Origin: Ruegeria discodermiae
GTDB lineage: Bacteria; Pseudomonadota; Alphaproteobacteria; Rhodobacterales; Rhodobacteraceae
Direction: 5' to 3'
Length of the DNA: 64,000 nt
Assembly: GCF_030758345.1 (NCBI RefSeq)
Contig: NZ_JAVAMO010000017.1
Coordinates: forward strand, 1-64,000
The notes under the pieces are model-generated. The model saw nothing but the letters and a program-made list of their open reading frames with translations, was not told the origin of the DNA and searched no databases. A program made the position numbers and the translations under genes. Shown piece after piece: positions 49,829 to 61,300 of the stretch (positions are counted from its first letter, which is position 1; each line of letters begins with the position of its first letter).

Positions 49829-51163
49829 TCACTTATCGGCAGTGACCGGCAGGAAATCGTCGAAGGTCAGCTTCGGCTTTTTGGTTGGACCGGCGATATT
49901 CCGGTCGCGGCCAATCCAGAAGTATACCTCGTCATCGCTTCCTCGTGCAAAGCGATGGAGGCGCCGCACCCTGACTCCTGACCGTGGAACGTCTTCCTCG
50001 TTCAAATATAGGCTCTCGGCAACTATCTCGCCCCGGTACTGGGGATTTTTTGACGAGTAAGCCTCGCTCGACCGCGCCCTGCGAAGCGCGATGTCGCCAT
50101 CGACCGCAGGGACACCGGCTGTCTGTCGCGGCAGGTACGGGATGAACGACCGGGCAGTTTCGGACTTCAACCGGAATCTAAGATCTGCGGTTGAGGCTAG
50201 CGCGTCAGCTTCATCCGCATGGATCGCCTCCCCGGGCTCAAGGACGGTTGCAAAGAGCCCGTCCGAGCCAGTCAGTTGCCGTTCCCAACCCCAGACCAAA
50301 TTCGCGGCCTCGTCCCGCAGGAAGCGTACCTCTTCGATAAGATCATTTTCACCTACACGGGCTGCAGTGTTGAGACACAACAGCGTCGAGGAATTTGTCC
50401 GCTCCTCGTCGCCGAGATCCATAGCGTAGATCGACCAAGGATCGTCTCTGGGCGCTGACCGGGCTCCGACGGGGTCGACCGACGACACAACGCCAAAGCT
50501 GTCGACGACACGAACGTCTTGAATCTCGCGCACAGCGCCTGACGGCATTGGCGCGGGGATTGTGTACCAGTTTTTCATGTCGGTGTAGAAAAACTCCGGC
50601 AGCAGAAGGGAGAGTATGTTTGGTTCCGCACCCTCTCCTGAATCGAAGTAGGCTTCGCGATCCTCGATCTCCCAGAATCGTGGTTCGGGCACCCCTCGAA
50701 TCTGAAGCTGACCGGGAACCATCTCTAGCCTTTGTTCTTCACCCGGCGACCCGCCCTGGAGCGTCAGGCTGAAATCATGCCAATCCATCGCGCGGCCATC
50801 GTAACCCCGCGCCTCCATTTTGTGCCGATCGGTTGAGAGGCTAAAACCATACTCAAGCGCAGACGGCTTCCAGCCGTCGGGCCGCACCGTCGGGCCGGTT
50901 GGTTCGGATTCTACAAGGTACTCTAGCGGAGCGTGCGCCGAAACATCCACACTTCGGCCGCCAACCCGGCAGGTCTCCAGCGGATATATGCGGGCCTCTA
51001 CGTGAACCTGCATCGGCAAACCGCCGGTTTCAGCCTCAAATTCCCCCAGCTGCCACTGCCGGGCCAGGTACCAGAGCGGGTCCTTGGTGCGCGCCTCCAA
51101 AGCCGTGTTCAGATCAGCCGATACATTGGTGCTGAAAAGCTGCTGTGATCCCGAGGTGCTCAT
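49829..51163 (-). CDS. Giant-operon protein 5, uncharacterised 'DPLWYLARQWQLGEF' family, 444 aa
   Basis: I know no function. The N-terminus LNTALEARTKDPLWYLARQWQLGEFEAETGGLPMQV is a very characteristic motif that I recall from unannotated proteins of actinobacteria and cyanobacteria. Further marks are a central DVRVVDSFG, the segment EEVRFLRDEAANLVWGWE (about residue 283) and the C-terminus PKLTFDDFLPV. It is beta-rich and soluble, with no signal peptide or membrane segment. Its ATG overlaps the stop of the 1488-aa gene (ATGA), so it is the last gene of a coupled five-gene operon and probably part of a complex with the others. Confidence 0.7.
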   Translation of the reverse strand: MSTSGSQQLFSTNVSADLNTALEARTKDPLWYLARQWQLGEFEAETGGLPMQVHVEARIYPLETCRVGGRSVDVSAHAPLEYLVESEPTGPTVRPDGWKPSALEYGFSLSTDRHKMEARGYDGRAMDWHDFSLTLQGGSPGEEQRLEMVPGQLQIRGVPEPRFWEIEDREAYFDSGEGAEPNILSLLLPEFFYTDMKNWYTIPAPMPSGAVREIQDVRVVDSFGVVSSVDPVGARSAPRDDPWSIYAMDLGDEERTNSSTLLCLNTAARVGENDLIEEVRFLRDEAANLVWGWERQLTGSDGLFATVLEPGEAIHADEADALASTADLRFRLKSETARSFIPYLPRQTAGVPAVDGDIALRRARSSEAYSSKNPQYRGEIVAESLYLNEEDVPRSGVRVRRLHRFARGSDDEVYFWIGRDRNIAGPTKKPKLTFDDFLPVTADK

Positions 51164-54100
51164 GATCCCTGCTTCCTATTGCGGCCAAAGCGATTGGTTT
51201 GGTTCCAGTTCTCACCGATGGTATGCAGATTGCTCACGTCAACCACGTTGTGCACGCCGGGCGCAGAGAACCATTCGTGCAACACGGACTTGAATTTCGC
51301 CTCCGGAATGCGCGGGCGTTCGTCAGCACCGCTACCGACATGGGCCACGAGGTTGGAAAGCGGAAGAATCGTGTCGGTCAGAGGGGTCGACTGCGTGGTG
51401 AGGGCGCGGATGCGCAAGAGGTCAATCATCTCGCCAACCATTGCAGCGGCGTGTGAAGTGTCCCAGCGCGGGGCAAATGGATCTTCTGGGACGGCGAGCA
51501 CCAGTGCATTGGGCGCCTCCGCTTGCGGCGTATCATAGTTGATTGCGATGGCGGCGTCCTGCTGGGTACTGGGTCGTTTCTCGACCCATTCATCAACGAC
51601 AAGTCCGCTGATCGTCGCCGCGCCCAGATCATCTGTTTTCGACAGAAAAATACCACGGTGGTAAGCGCGTGGTGCAAGGGTCTCGTCGCGCGTATCACTC
51701 AACTCGTCGTCGGCGTCGTCCGCAGTCGCGCCAGCACTCACCGCATAGCCGGAATGGCTTTGGCCAACCTCTTCAAGAAGCGCCGCAAGTCGTACGCGGT
51801 ACTGCGGCCAGGGACCAAGCGCATCACTCGCCGCCTGCTGTGCCTCCAGCAGCGGCCTCAACGGCGCGCTTTTGCCATAAACCGGGAACAGCGCCAACGT
51901 CTCGACACCGGTGATCAAGCGCACTGCTGCCATCGAGGCGTTCAGTTCGGCCCGCGCCTCGGACAGGTTCGCTGCCGAGCCGGCCCGGCCTTTGCGTGCT
52001 TTTGAGAGGTCGCGAAGCCGCGCGTCGAGCGCTGACAGACTCTGCCTTAGGGCTGTTTCCCAACCGACCATGTCCTTGGTCAGACGTTCCGGCGCCGGAC
52101 GCTGGCCCGCGCCGTTAACAGACCATCGTTCCAGCGCGGCGAGAGACCTATGCAGCTTTACCACCTGCAGGCGTAAACGCCGATCGTTCGACCGGGATTC
52201 GCCCCACGCCGCTCCCGGCTTCTCGTAGCGCTCGGCAATAGCGAGAAACATGCGTTTTAGCAGCGAGGCATATTTTCTCCGTTCTGCCCTCAGGGCCGTT
52301 TCCAACCGCTCGGCGCGCGCCCACATATCGACCGCAGCACCCATCAGCGCAGAAATATGCTGAGTTTCGTCCAGCGGATGCGCGGGATCAGCGGCGTTGG
52401 AAAGGTCGCCGGGCGATAGTGGCTGGCCTGCATGTGCCATGCGCCAGAGTCCCGCTGCCTTTTCCGTTGCCTCGGCCGCCTTGCCCAGTTCGGTTTCGAT
52501 TACGATGCCTGCCGCCACAAGGCCCTGACGGTCAGGCATCCAACCCTGTTTGTACATCACTTCGACCCGGGTATTCGCCACATAGTGAGCAATTGCATAC
52601 GCCTCGATACGCCGTTGCAGTGCGTCCACGCCAAGCTTGCCCAGATGGACACCGTCGAGTTCCAAGTGCTTGCCGATCGAAACGCTGACCTTGTGCAGAA
52701 CCTCGCCATCCCGAATGAGCGATGCGGTAGCAAGGACCTCGTCCAGCCTCGGAACCACTTGGTTGATCATCGCCGCCAGACCGTATTCCGCCATGGCAAG
52801 TGGCGGGCCCATCTTCGCCGGCGCCGTCTGTGGCAGAAGTAGTGAAACCCGGTAGTCCGATGCGTGACCGCTGCGTCGTGTCCGCAGAAATTCGGGTCGG
52901 TGCGGGATCGGTCCACCGGACAAGACGCGCAACCATGCCGCAGCGACCTCAGCCGAGCCGCCGGCACGGGCGTGCACGGCCTCGGCCACAACCACGTCTG
53001 AAAGCGCATCCAGATCATTTGCAAGCCGGGTTTTGACATCTCTTTGCTCTGGCGTGAGCTCGCCTGTAGCCTCGACCAGAGCAAGACCGTCAAAGCACCG
53101 CCGCCCGATCGGGCCACGCTTGCCTTTTCCGTCCGCGTCGACATTTTCCAGGGGGAACTTCTCGCGCAGCTCGTAAGTCACCGACGTCTTGCCCCGATCG
53201 CGCAAGAAACGCTCACCCCGCAGGCCAAGTGCTTCGGGCAGCGGCACGCCGTGACGGATGTGGTCCATCAGCTTCAGCGCAGAGCGCATGCGTCGGGCGC
53301 TGAGGTCAATCTCGAACGCACCCTCTGCCCGGTTGCGCAGATATGCGGATCGCAGGATCGCCGCGCTCACGGCCTGCGCCTGCCCCGGCGCCTGAATGTA
53401 GCCGTCGCTGCCGCCGGTGGCCGAGGTTTCGCGCAACTTCCCGAGCATTCCGTACCAGCCGAGTTTCAGACCTGCCTCTGGATGATCGTCGCGCAGGTGC
53501 TTGAGCCGGATCGAAGCCAAACCGGTGATCCACGCGTCCAGGCGATGCTGGAACAAGTCCACCACCTCCATCATCAGTGTCTCAAGCTCTGCCGCACCAT
53601 CACTGCGCGCCGCGACCCCCCGCAGAGTCAACAACGCATCACCGAAGCGGGCATTCACCGAGCGCAACTGCGGCAAAATCGCACTCGGGATTGTATGCAG
53701 TGTCTGGTTTGAAGCCTGCCTGAAACTCGCTACCGAATGGCTCAGCGACGTGTTCACGGCGGCACGCTGCGAGGGGCTCAGGCCAGATTTCCAGCCGCCC
53801 TGAACTTGGCGCAGATTGCCGCGCCCGACAAATCCGGTGGTGCCTTTCACTACTTCAAGCACGCGATTACGCATCGCACTCAGATGCGCCAGCCGGTAGA
53901 GTAGGGGCCAAGCAGTGTCATTTTCATCAGGCTCGGGCAGATCGTCCAGCTCCTCTTCTGCAAGATCGCGTAGGTATGCGGATGGCATGTGTTCGTCGCC
54001 GACGCCTTCCACATAAGGACACCCCAAGCCGCTCACCTCGTGCTCACCCTCGTCAGCCACATCAATCCGCCGCGACACCCGCGAGGTCTGGAGGATATCC

Positions 54101-55626
54101 GTCAGTTTTTCCGAGGCGTCCGGATCATCCGGTTCAATCCGCAGCGTCACCCCGTCCGAGGCCCGCATCAGCAGGGTTTTCACACCCTCTGTGTACTGGC
54201 GGATGAACTCCTGATATGCCTCTTCGGCGCTCGTCAGTTCGTAGTTGCCAGCCGGGCTCACGAGAGTGTCGGTCACTGGCTGCACGCCATAGGCACCATT
54301 GCCTACTTTCAGGCTGGGAAGGAGGCCGCGAACGTGAACGTGCTGCGCCAGAAGCTCTATAAAGCTAGTGTCGGTCACGTTGTTCATTGCCGAGGTTGCC
54401 GCCAGCGCATCATCCATCAGCGCCGGGCCAACGACACGGATCATTGCCGCCGCCTCGGCGTGGCCAGCCTCGTCGGCGCCCCTGGCCTGCATCGCGGCGC
54501 TCTCCTCAAGGCCGAGCGCGTCCGCTAGCAAGGACGCGCCAAGTCCTTCTTTCTGTGTGAGTCCGAGTTCCCACCTCGTGTGGGGGCTCAGTTTAGCGTA
54601 GGCGCTTTCGCCATCATCAGGACCCGCCAGCGCGTTCGGTGTGTTATTGGTGGGCGTGTCCTGTGGCAGGTAACTGATCCCGCCACCAGCGACGCGGTCG
54701 GCCAGCCACTGGGTGATCGTCTCGGTTCCGCTTTCGTCGCTCAGGCCGACGCATACAAGCCAGCTCGCCTCAACTGCCTGTTTGATCGCGCCTGGATCGC
54801 GCAGCTTGACTCCCATACCAAGCGCCACTGCAGCTTCGAAATCCGATACCCAGCTTGCAGTACCGAGAGCGGTCGGAGAGTAGGACACCTGACCTGCGCC
54901 CCAGTCCTTGTTTGGCGAGATCTTTGCTCCTTCACCCAGCTGGATCATATCGCCCTGGATCATCGCGAACACCGCCACCCGGTTGGGTAACGCAGGAATG
55001 CGGCCGATCCGGCTTGTCCACAATGGATCGCCGCCCTGGCCCTGCGTACGCATCAAATGCACTGCGCGAGACATTCCAGTCATCGCGACCAGCTCAGACC
55101 AGACGGCGACCAGTCCGGGATCGTCAACTTTCGGCCAATCATTTGCAAGGGGATGGTCCAGCACCGCCTTTAGCGCTGTCATTTCGTCTTCGGAAATTGG
55201 CGCTATGCCAGCCTCCGCGAAATTGTCGTCCGGGTACCAGCGTATCCACAGTTCGCGCTCGGCTTGAAGCTTGGCAGGCTCAATAACTGGCTTCGCCTCG
55301 CTGATCGCCGCCGAGAGCTCGGCGATATCCGCGCTCATTGCGTCCATCGCTTTCTCGTCCCTCGGATCCGTCAGGCTGAGATTCTCGCGCATGTCCATCA
55401 GCCTCTTAGCGTCAGGGTGCGGGCTCAGCACGTTCAGATTGTCCTGCACGCTCACCAGCCGGTACTCGAGACGCATCGGCATCAGCATCAGAGGCGCCTT
55501 GACCAGCTTGGGTCCGTTGCCCCCAGGTTTGCGCTCGTCGCCTGACGGCGATACGCCGCCTGTGGTTTTTCCTTCGCTTTGGGCTGGCTTTTTTGGGGAA
55601 CTCGGTTTGCGGCTCGGTCGTTTCAT
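51160..55626 (-). CDS. Giant-operon protein 4, uncharacterised, 1488 aa
   Basis: A giant soluble protein of unknown function. It opens with a Lys/Pro/Ser-rich tail (KRPSRKPSSPKKPAQSEGK) and PLMLMPMRLEYRLV. The middle (about 740-790) contains RSAYLRNRAEGAFEIDLSARRMRSALKLMDHIRHGVPLPEALGLRGERFLRD, a motif I recall from large hypothetical proteins ('RVR.AL.LLDGVR.GQPLGALLGYRFER'). Near 1350-1420 it has ISGLVVDEWVEKRPSTQQDAAIAINYDTPQAEAPNALVLAVPED, another recurring block. Between these lie long helical, partly coiled-coil stretches (about 1060-1230). No signal peptide. I chose the ATG at 55626, overlapping the upstream stop by one base; a longer frame to 55716 reads back into that gene. Confidence 0.7.
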   Translation of the reverse strand: MKRPSRKPSSPKKPAQSEGKTTGGVSPSGDERKPGGNGPKLVKAPLMLMPMRLEYRLVSVQDNLNVLSPHPDAKRLMDMRENLSLTDPRDEKAMDAMSADIAELSAAISEAKPVIEPAKLQAERELWIRWYPDDNFAEAGIAPISEDEMTALKAVLDHPLANDWPKVDDPGLVAVWSELVAMTGMSRAVHLMRTQGQGGDPLWTSRIGRIPALPNRVAVFAMIQGDMIQLGEGAKISPNKDWGAGQVSYSPTALGTASWVSDFEAAVALGMGVKLRDPGAIKQAVEASWLVCVGLSDESGTETITQWLADRVAGGGISYLPQDTPTNNTPNALAGPDDGESAYAKLSPHTRWELGLTQKEGLGASLLADALGLEESAAMQARGADEAGHAEAAAMIRVVGPALMDDALAATSAMNNVTDTSFIELLAQHVHVRGLLPSLKVGNGAYGVQPVTDTLVSPAGNYELTSAEEAYQEFIRQYTEGVKTLLMRASDGVTLRIEPDDPDASEKLTDILQTSRVSRRIDVADEGEHEVSGLGCPYVEGVGDEHMPSAYLRDLAEEELDDLPEPDENDTAWPLLYRLAHLSAMRNRVLEVVKGTTGFVGRGNLRQVQGGWKSGLSPSQRAAVNTSLSHSVASFRQASNQTLHTIPSAILPQLRSVNARFGDALLTLRGVAARSDGAAELETLMMEVVDLFQHRLDAWITGLASIRLKHLRDDHPEAGLKLGWYGMLGKLRETSATGGSDGYIQAPGQAQAVSAAILRSAYLRNRAEGAFEIDLSARRMRSALKLMDHIRHGVPLPEALGLRGERFLRDRGKTSVTYELREKFPLENVDADGKGKRGPIGRRCFDGLALVEATGELTPEQRDVKTRLANDLDALSDVVVAEAVHARAGGSAEVAAAWLRVLSGGPIPHRPEFLRTRRSGHASDYRVSLLLPQTAPAKMGPPLAMAEYGLAAMINQVVPRLDEVLATASLIRDGEVLHKVSVSIGKHLELDGVHLGKLGVDALQRRIEAYAIAHYVANTRVEVMYKQGWMPDRQGLVAAGIVIETELGKAAEATEKAAGLWRMAHAGQPLSPGDLSNAADPAHPLDETQHISALMGAAVDMWARAERLETALRAERRKYASLLKRMFLAIAERYEKPGAAWGESRSNDRRLRLQVVKLHRSLAALERWSVNGAGQRPAPERLTKDMVGWETALRQSLSALDARLRDLSKARKGRAGSAANLSEARAELNASMAAVRLITGVETLALFPVYGKSAPLRPLLEAQQAASDALGPWPQYRVRLAALLEEVGQSHSGYAVSAGATADDADDELSDTRDETLAPRAYHRGIFLSKTDDLGAATISGLVVDEWVEKRPSTQQDAAIAINYDTPQAEAPNALVLAVPEDPFAPRWDTSHAAAMVGEMIDLLRIRALTTQSTPLTDTILPLSNLVAHVGSGADERPRIPEAKFKSVLHEWFSAPGVHNVVDVSNLHTIGENWNQTNRFGRNRKQGS

Positions 55627-58310
55627 CACAACACCCTCCCGAGCGGCAGCAAGGCGGCCAGCGGCTTTTGCCAGAAAGAGCGCGCCAATCCGGCCGATTG
55701 CTTGTTCTGGTTCCAATAGTTCTTCGTCTCTTGCGCTGGCTTTGTCAGCCTCTTGCTGAAATCCACGTAATCCGCGTCGGTGATCCGCATATGTGCCCAG
55801 GATAGGTCATCCCAGGTTTCAAGCGCCGGCGGGGTCTCCATGGCAAGCACCTCGTCCGGAACCAGCGGACGAGAGGCGCGGATGCCTGTGTTGCCAACGT
55901 CGAGGCCGAAACGCAGCCTGGCTGGCGGTTCGTAGATGGCAAAATAGGCGCGGTCCCTTATCGGGTCGGACGTAATGAAGTCGCGGCTGACGTCGAACCC
56001 GTAATAGACGCAATCTCGCCCGATCTTTCCGAAAAAGACCGGGTCGTGATCCTCCGCCGTGTTTGGGTCCCATTCGTCGCCAGCCGCAATGCTGATCACG
56101 ACCAGCGGGTCTTTTAGCTTGCGCACGACCTCGCCCTTAATGACAGCGACCAGGTTGGCTTTGCCATCGGCGTCAGCCGGGTTCGAGTGAGTGCCAAGTT
56201 TCTTGGTCCACTCCCGGATTTCGATGATGTCGTCCATTCCGGAATCTTCAGGCGCTGCGCCACGGTTCCAGAACCGGGAAAAGACGGTGCCGCGCATGTC
56301 TGTGGGGTACTCGCGCCAGCGCAGCTCTTCATTCATCGCATGGTTCGCACCGACCATCAGCGCCTCGACGAAATGACGGTTTTCTTCGTAGAACGACACG
56401 GTGTTTTCGGGCAATGCCGCTGCGTTCGACAGCACACCGTCGCGGCTGATGCGCATCAGGTAGTCGATCAATGGCTCCGGCACGCGCGGCGTACGCCAGA
56501 TAATGCCTCCGACCTCTTCCTCCGTCGCCGTGCGGCCGGCGATCAGGTGGTCGGCCTTCTGCCGGGGCAGGGCGACCAGTTTGTCGCCGACCAGCTTTGC
56601 CATCTCAGCCGACGCATAGCTGCCGACGACAGCTCCAGGTACTTGCGGCCGCGGTTTTTGACCAAGCGTTTCGGGGTTGAAGATCCCCTCCATCGCCTTC
56701 GCCACTTCGCCGCGTGCACCGCCCTCTGCCAGCCGTTGCTCGCGACGCCACAATGCGCCATCCTCACGCGGCTTGGCGCTGGCGCTGGGGGTTTCATCGC
56801 CCGGCAGCGCAGCCATCGGCACAACCCGTCCGCCCCCGTCACTGCGCTGGGGCTTGCGGGAGAGCGTGCGGCGCAGCGACAGCGAAGTGAAGCCCTCGGG
56901 CAGCCGCATTTGCTCAAAACGCATCCTGACCGAAGGTGCGGTGTCATCTGACGGGTCCACCCGTACGAACGCCGTCAACGGCTGGGAAAGCTGGACCGCC
57001 GTCTCGGACGCCAGACGGCTGAAATGCTTGGCGTCCAGTCGCCTGGCCAGAATGCTTGCCACCTGTAACTGCTGCAAGGCCTGATTGGCGGCCAGGATTT
57101 CGTCGTACTGCTCCCAGCAGAGTTGTGCGAAATGCTCGTCATTGGCGCGAACGATGTCGTGACCCAGCCCTGCTGCGGCACGGAACTTGAGGTCCAGATT
57201 GACTCGGTCAAACCAAAACCCCAGCCTTGCCCGCTGTTTCGATACTTCTTCGGCTGCTGCGTAACGTGCGCCGTAGGCCGGGAAGGTCAGCAATGGGTCC
57301 TCACCCTTGCCGTCGACATCTCCATCGCGATCTGTCAGTACGGTGGCAAGCGTGGCGACCATCCGATCCTCAAGATTGTCCGGCGTGTCCGTCTTGGGCA
57401 CGACCGCATCCGGCTGGCGCAGCGCCGCTTGGGCGGGAAAGATGTAGCCCGCCGAGACAAGCCCCTCATAATACCCAACATTCTCGCCAGAGACCCAGAG
57501 CGGTGCGCCCGCTTCGTCGGCCTCATCGGCACGGATGGCTCGGAGTTTGCGCAGCAGCGCCTCCAGATCCTGGCCGCCTTCGGTCTTGAACGTGTGTCGG
57601 TAGTAGTAGGACAGGATCACCGCGTTACCACTCGCGTGATTCCAGGCCAGAGCGGCGCCATCACCGGGGTCGGGCTCTGCTCCAAGCGCCGCATCGAGGC
57701 CGACCTTGTAGCTGGGAACCAGAAACAGCGTGTAGGCGGTGCTTTGTTCCAGCTTGCGGCAGGCAAAGAGCCGCGAAAACCCGCGCCCGGAATCGTTGTG
57801 CAGCACTTCTCCCGGAGTACCGCTGACCCCGTCCATGTCCACCTGCACATGTGCTGTGGCCCAGGCATGGGCCAGATTGGGCAGGCTCGCCTCGGCGGAC
57901 GCCACTTCGATCCGCGGACACAAGGCAGAACCCTGATCGAGATAACTGAACTCATCGCGTTTCAACACAATGGCTACAAGCCAGGGGGTCAGGCGGTTCA
58001 CCGCGCCACTGTCCAGTGTGTAGCGCCAGGGAAGGTCTGCGTCCTTCAGCTGGACGAATGGGAAATAGTTGGGCTCAAAGCCTTTGTTGGCATCCTCAGG
58101 CTCAACTCGCATGATCTGTCCTGGGTCGAGGCCTATCACGTCGCCCGGCCCCATCAAGTCTGATGAAACCGGAACGGCGGACCCCTGGACGCTGCCGTTG
58201 CCGAGAATCTCCAGATCATAGCTCAGGCGCTGCCGGATACCGGCCAGGTCGGCATCCGCCGCCGCGCCGCTGCGAAGGTTGGGAAGAAAGGCGAATTTTC
58301 CGACGCTCAT
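55626..58310 (-). CDS. Giant-operon protein 3, uncharacterised, 894 aa
   Basis: Function unknown. Residues about 80-120 read YFPFVQLKDADLPWRYTLDSGAVNRLTPWLVAIVLKRDEF. Residues about 655-695 read MVGANHAMNEELRWREYPTDMRGTVFSRFWNRG, followed by LVAVIKGEVVRKLKDPLVVIS and, near 770-815, CVYYGFDVSRDF...AYFAIYEPPARLRFGLD. I recall these blocks from a family of unannotated large proteins ('REYPTDQRGTxFRxFW', 'FVLQEQPTEPRFGLD'). No signal peptide or membrane helix. It lies 12 bases after the DUF6603-like gene and overlaps the 1488-aa gene by one base. Confidence 0.7.
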   Translation of the reverse strand: MSVGKFAFLPNLRSGAAADADLAGIRQRLSYDLEILGNGSVQGSAVPVSSDLMGPGDVIGLDPGQIMRVEPEDANKGFEPNYFPFVQLKDADLPWRYTLDSGAVNRLTPWLVAIVLKRDEFSYLDQGSALCPRIEVASAEASLPNLAHAWATAHVQVDMDGVSGTPGEVLHNDSGRGFSRLFACRKLEQSTAYTLFLVPSYKVGLDAALGAEPDPGDGAALAWNHASGNAVILSYYYRHTFKTEGGQDLEALLRKLRAIRADEADEAGAPLWVSGENVGYYEGLVSAGYIFPAQAALRQPDAVVPKTDTPDNLEDRMVATLATVLTDRDGDVDGKGEDPLLTFPAYGARYAAAEEVSKQRARLGFWFDRVNLDLKFRAAAGLGHDIVRANDEHFAQLCWEQYDEILAANQALQQLQVASILARRLDAKHFSRLASETAVQLSQPLTAFVRVDPSDDTAPSVRMRFEQMRLPEGFTSLSLRRTLSRKPQRSDGGGRVVPMAALPGDETPSASAKPREDGALWRREQRLAEGGARGEVAKAMEGIFNPETLGQKPRPQVPGAVVGSYASAEMAKLVGDKLVALPRQKADHLIAGRTATEEEVGGIIWRTPRVPEPLIDYLMRISRDGVLSNAAALPENTVSFYEENRHFVEALMVGANHAMNEELRWREYPTDMRGTVFSRFWNRGAAPEDSGMDDIIEIREWTKKLGTHSNPADADGKANLVAVIKGEVVRKLKDPLVVISIAAGDEWDPNTAEDHDPVFFGKIGRDCVYYGFDVSRDFITSDPIRDRAYFAIYEPPARLRFGLDVGNTGIRASRPLVPDEVLAMETPPALETWDDLSWAHMRITDADYVDFSKRLTKPAQETKNYWNQNKQSAGLARSFWQKPLAALLPLGRVL

Positions 58311-58322
58311 ATCTCTCTGCCC

Positions 58323-61300
58323 TTACGCTGCTATGTAACTGGCAACTGGTATGTCATCGGTCGTCTCTCGTTGCGCAGTCAGGCTTGGGCTGACCGCGTC
58401 AACTTCCTGGATCAGGATTCTTAGGCTGCCGCCTCGAGTGACCTTCGATTGCAGGCCAGCCACCACATCTTCTGTCACGAACGATGTCTGGGCCACCGTC
58501 ACCGGCGCCGATGAAACAAGTTGCGCCTTCTGCGCTGTCATCCCGCGCAGATCGCGGTGCAGCGTTCCGGCGGACACCCTGGTAAACGTCGCCGATGACA
58601 GCGCCGCCTGGTGAATACGTGCGGGTTGGTCGCTGTCATGGAGCGGTATCTCAATGATTTCATAAGCATACTCATCCTCGACCAGTGCCGGACCGCTGAC
58701 CATCGCATCGTCAGAAAACTGAAAACCCGCTTTGTGGAGTTCAAAGACAGGGTCCGACAGCCGCTGCGCGTCACTGATGGAAAAGAAGTGACCGCGGACA
58801 AACTCCGCCTCTGCCGGAACCATGTCCAACGGAGTGCCATTGTTCAGCACGCGAATATCGACGTCCGCCGGACCGGACACATCTGCCTCGCCGATTTTTT
58901 GCAGGGTAATCTGCAACGGGACGGCCGATTGCATGAACCGTAGACCGCCCAGCGGGTCGACGGGTTTGTCCTCATCCGCTAGGGTGCGGAAGCTAACCGC
59001 AGGTACGGCGCCCGACTGCTCGACAGGCTGAAACCCCTCGGAGCGCTCTACTGCGTCACGCAACAGATCGACGGCGCTGGCCACAAAGGTTTCGATGGTC
59101 TCGCGCTGGCCCCAGCGATGCTCCACCGCGAATCGCACTTTAATGCCCAGGACTTTCACCCAAACCTCGCCGTTGATGTACCAGGTGTTGGGTCCGTGCA
59201 GCTCGATCGAGAAGTAGAGGCTGGCCTTGTCCTTGCCATCGACCAGAATACGCAGACTACCGCGCAGCGAAACCTGGAAGCTGAACGGGTTGAAATAAAT
59301 CAGCGCATCGAAAGCCACATATCCGTCTGCCGCCACCCGTCCCAAGAGTGGCACCTTGGGACCTTGCGCGTACATATCGGCCCTGGCACCCACTTGCAGC
59401 GAGTTATATGTGATCGCCTGATAAGCCGAAAACGTCAAACGCGGGTTGTTGCCGCCAAAGCTGATCGACAGCCGCGCCAAATCTGGCAGGTTGTCAGGCT
59501 TGGGATAGTCCGGGTGCAGACCCCCGAAACTCGCCACCTGTTTGATGTTCTTGCCCCAACCGGTGCGGATCGCCACGTCGCCATCCACAGCGAAAGTCAG
59601 CACACGGGAACCTTCCAGTGTCGCGTCAAAGTCAATTGTGCCGGCGGTGAAGTCGATCTCGCCCATAAACTGAAGTTTGAGCGATACCAGGACCTTGTCC
59701 TCGTCCGGCAGGATCATCGACACCCCGCCCAGGATTACAATCCGGACGTCCTGACCGAACTCCAGAAGCACGCCCATGGTGATATGGATGAGGCTCGGCT
59801 GCCCCCAGCTAATGCGCACGCAGGGGCCCACGATATGTTGACCTTCTTCTGCCGGCATGATCAGCGCCATGTCGTCCAGGATTTGTCCCGCACTTTCGAT
59901 TGGGTCCGGCGGGAACAGCAACCCGTCCAGCCGTCCGTCAAACAACACCTCGCGCATCGCGTCGGTGTCAATGGTACGGTTGATGCCGATAAAGCCGCCG
60001 ACTCCGGTGAGGAAAAACCCAAACGCCAACGGCACTGTGAATTCGGCAAAGATCGACCCGGCAAAGCTGAAACCCGGTTCGCCATCGGGCATCTGAGTGG
60101 TCAGGATCGCGAAGGCGGAAAAGCCGAAATTCTCGAACTGAAGCGCCATCGCGCCGCGGTATTCGTGATCGGAAACCGAGATATACCCGCCGCCGGTGAT
60201 GGGATCAGCGTTCAGTGACAGCGCATAGCCGGATGGTGGCTGAAATCCAAAGTCGATCTGTGCCGAACCTAGGTTGCCCGGATCAGCGGAGCTGCGCGGC
60301 GTGACAGTGGCCTTGACACCAACGCCTTCCGCTCCGGCAAATAGCGGCCCCAGCTGCAGCGATCCATCGACCGTTGCCGTCATCACCGTGGCTTGCTCGG
60401 TCAGATCGCCATAAAGCGAGATGTTGACCTGATCGAGTGTCAGCACGTTGGCGAGGGTCTTGTCGATGGGAATGACAAAGCTCAGGCCCAAACCACCGCT
60501 GATCTCGAGCCCGCTTTTGTTGCTCCAATTCAGGCCTGCCTCGAAGGGGATTTCCAGCTCGATCGCTTCTAGAATCTTGTTGAGCAGACCGTCGCCTTCG
60601 CCCGCGCCGAGATATATAACAGCGTCCTCAATTTCCCCGTGCAAGGTGAATTCGGGATCGCTCGGCGCGCCGGCAATACCCAAACCGAGGCCCGCGCCCC
60701 TCAATTCCAGCCGAGTGGCCTCGGGTCTGCCAAGGACAAGGATCGGCGCGTCGACCGTGTCCCAGACGATGTCGGCGATGACATTGATGTCGGTGCGGCT
60801 GCTCAGCATGCGAACACCGTCCGGTGAGACCCCGACCCGCAACGGAGCGGTCGCAAAATCACCTGCCAGCGCCAGTGTCACCGGGCTGTCGTTGTCGGGG
60901 ATTCCGATACTGGCCGCTGCGCCGCCGAAGACCGTCGGCGACAGGGCAAAGCCGGTTGGCGCGCCGCTTGGCTGGCCGTCCGGAGGCAACGGTGTCATCA
61001 GGATCGCAGGTTTGATCTGGGTGCCATCGCCTGGCCGAAAGGTGATCGGTGGCATGGCCGTCAGCAGTTTCATGTCAATGGCATGCGGGTTGTCCGCGGT
61101 CACTTCCGGACGCAGCACGTCCGGGCCGGCGCGGCTGACGCTTGCGGTTGCTCCCAGTCCACTTAGCGCGCCTTCAAGGGCATCGAGGAAAGTCGCGTGA
61201 TCAAAAGTGCCGCCCCAGCCATAGACTTCAGGCAAGATCTGGTCAGGGGCCGAAAGCGCGCGCGCGAGCGCGCCCCAATCGACTATGCGCTTGTCATAGA

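Noticed and set aside
57123-60218. Open frames of 346 and 366 codons antisense to the giant-protein operon (57123-58163 and 59118-60218)
   Set aside because: They have antisense-type composition (Gln/His/Arg-rich) and no start signals, while the minus-strand frames show coupled starts and family motifs.
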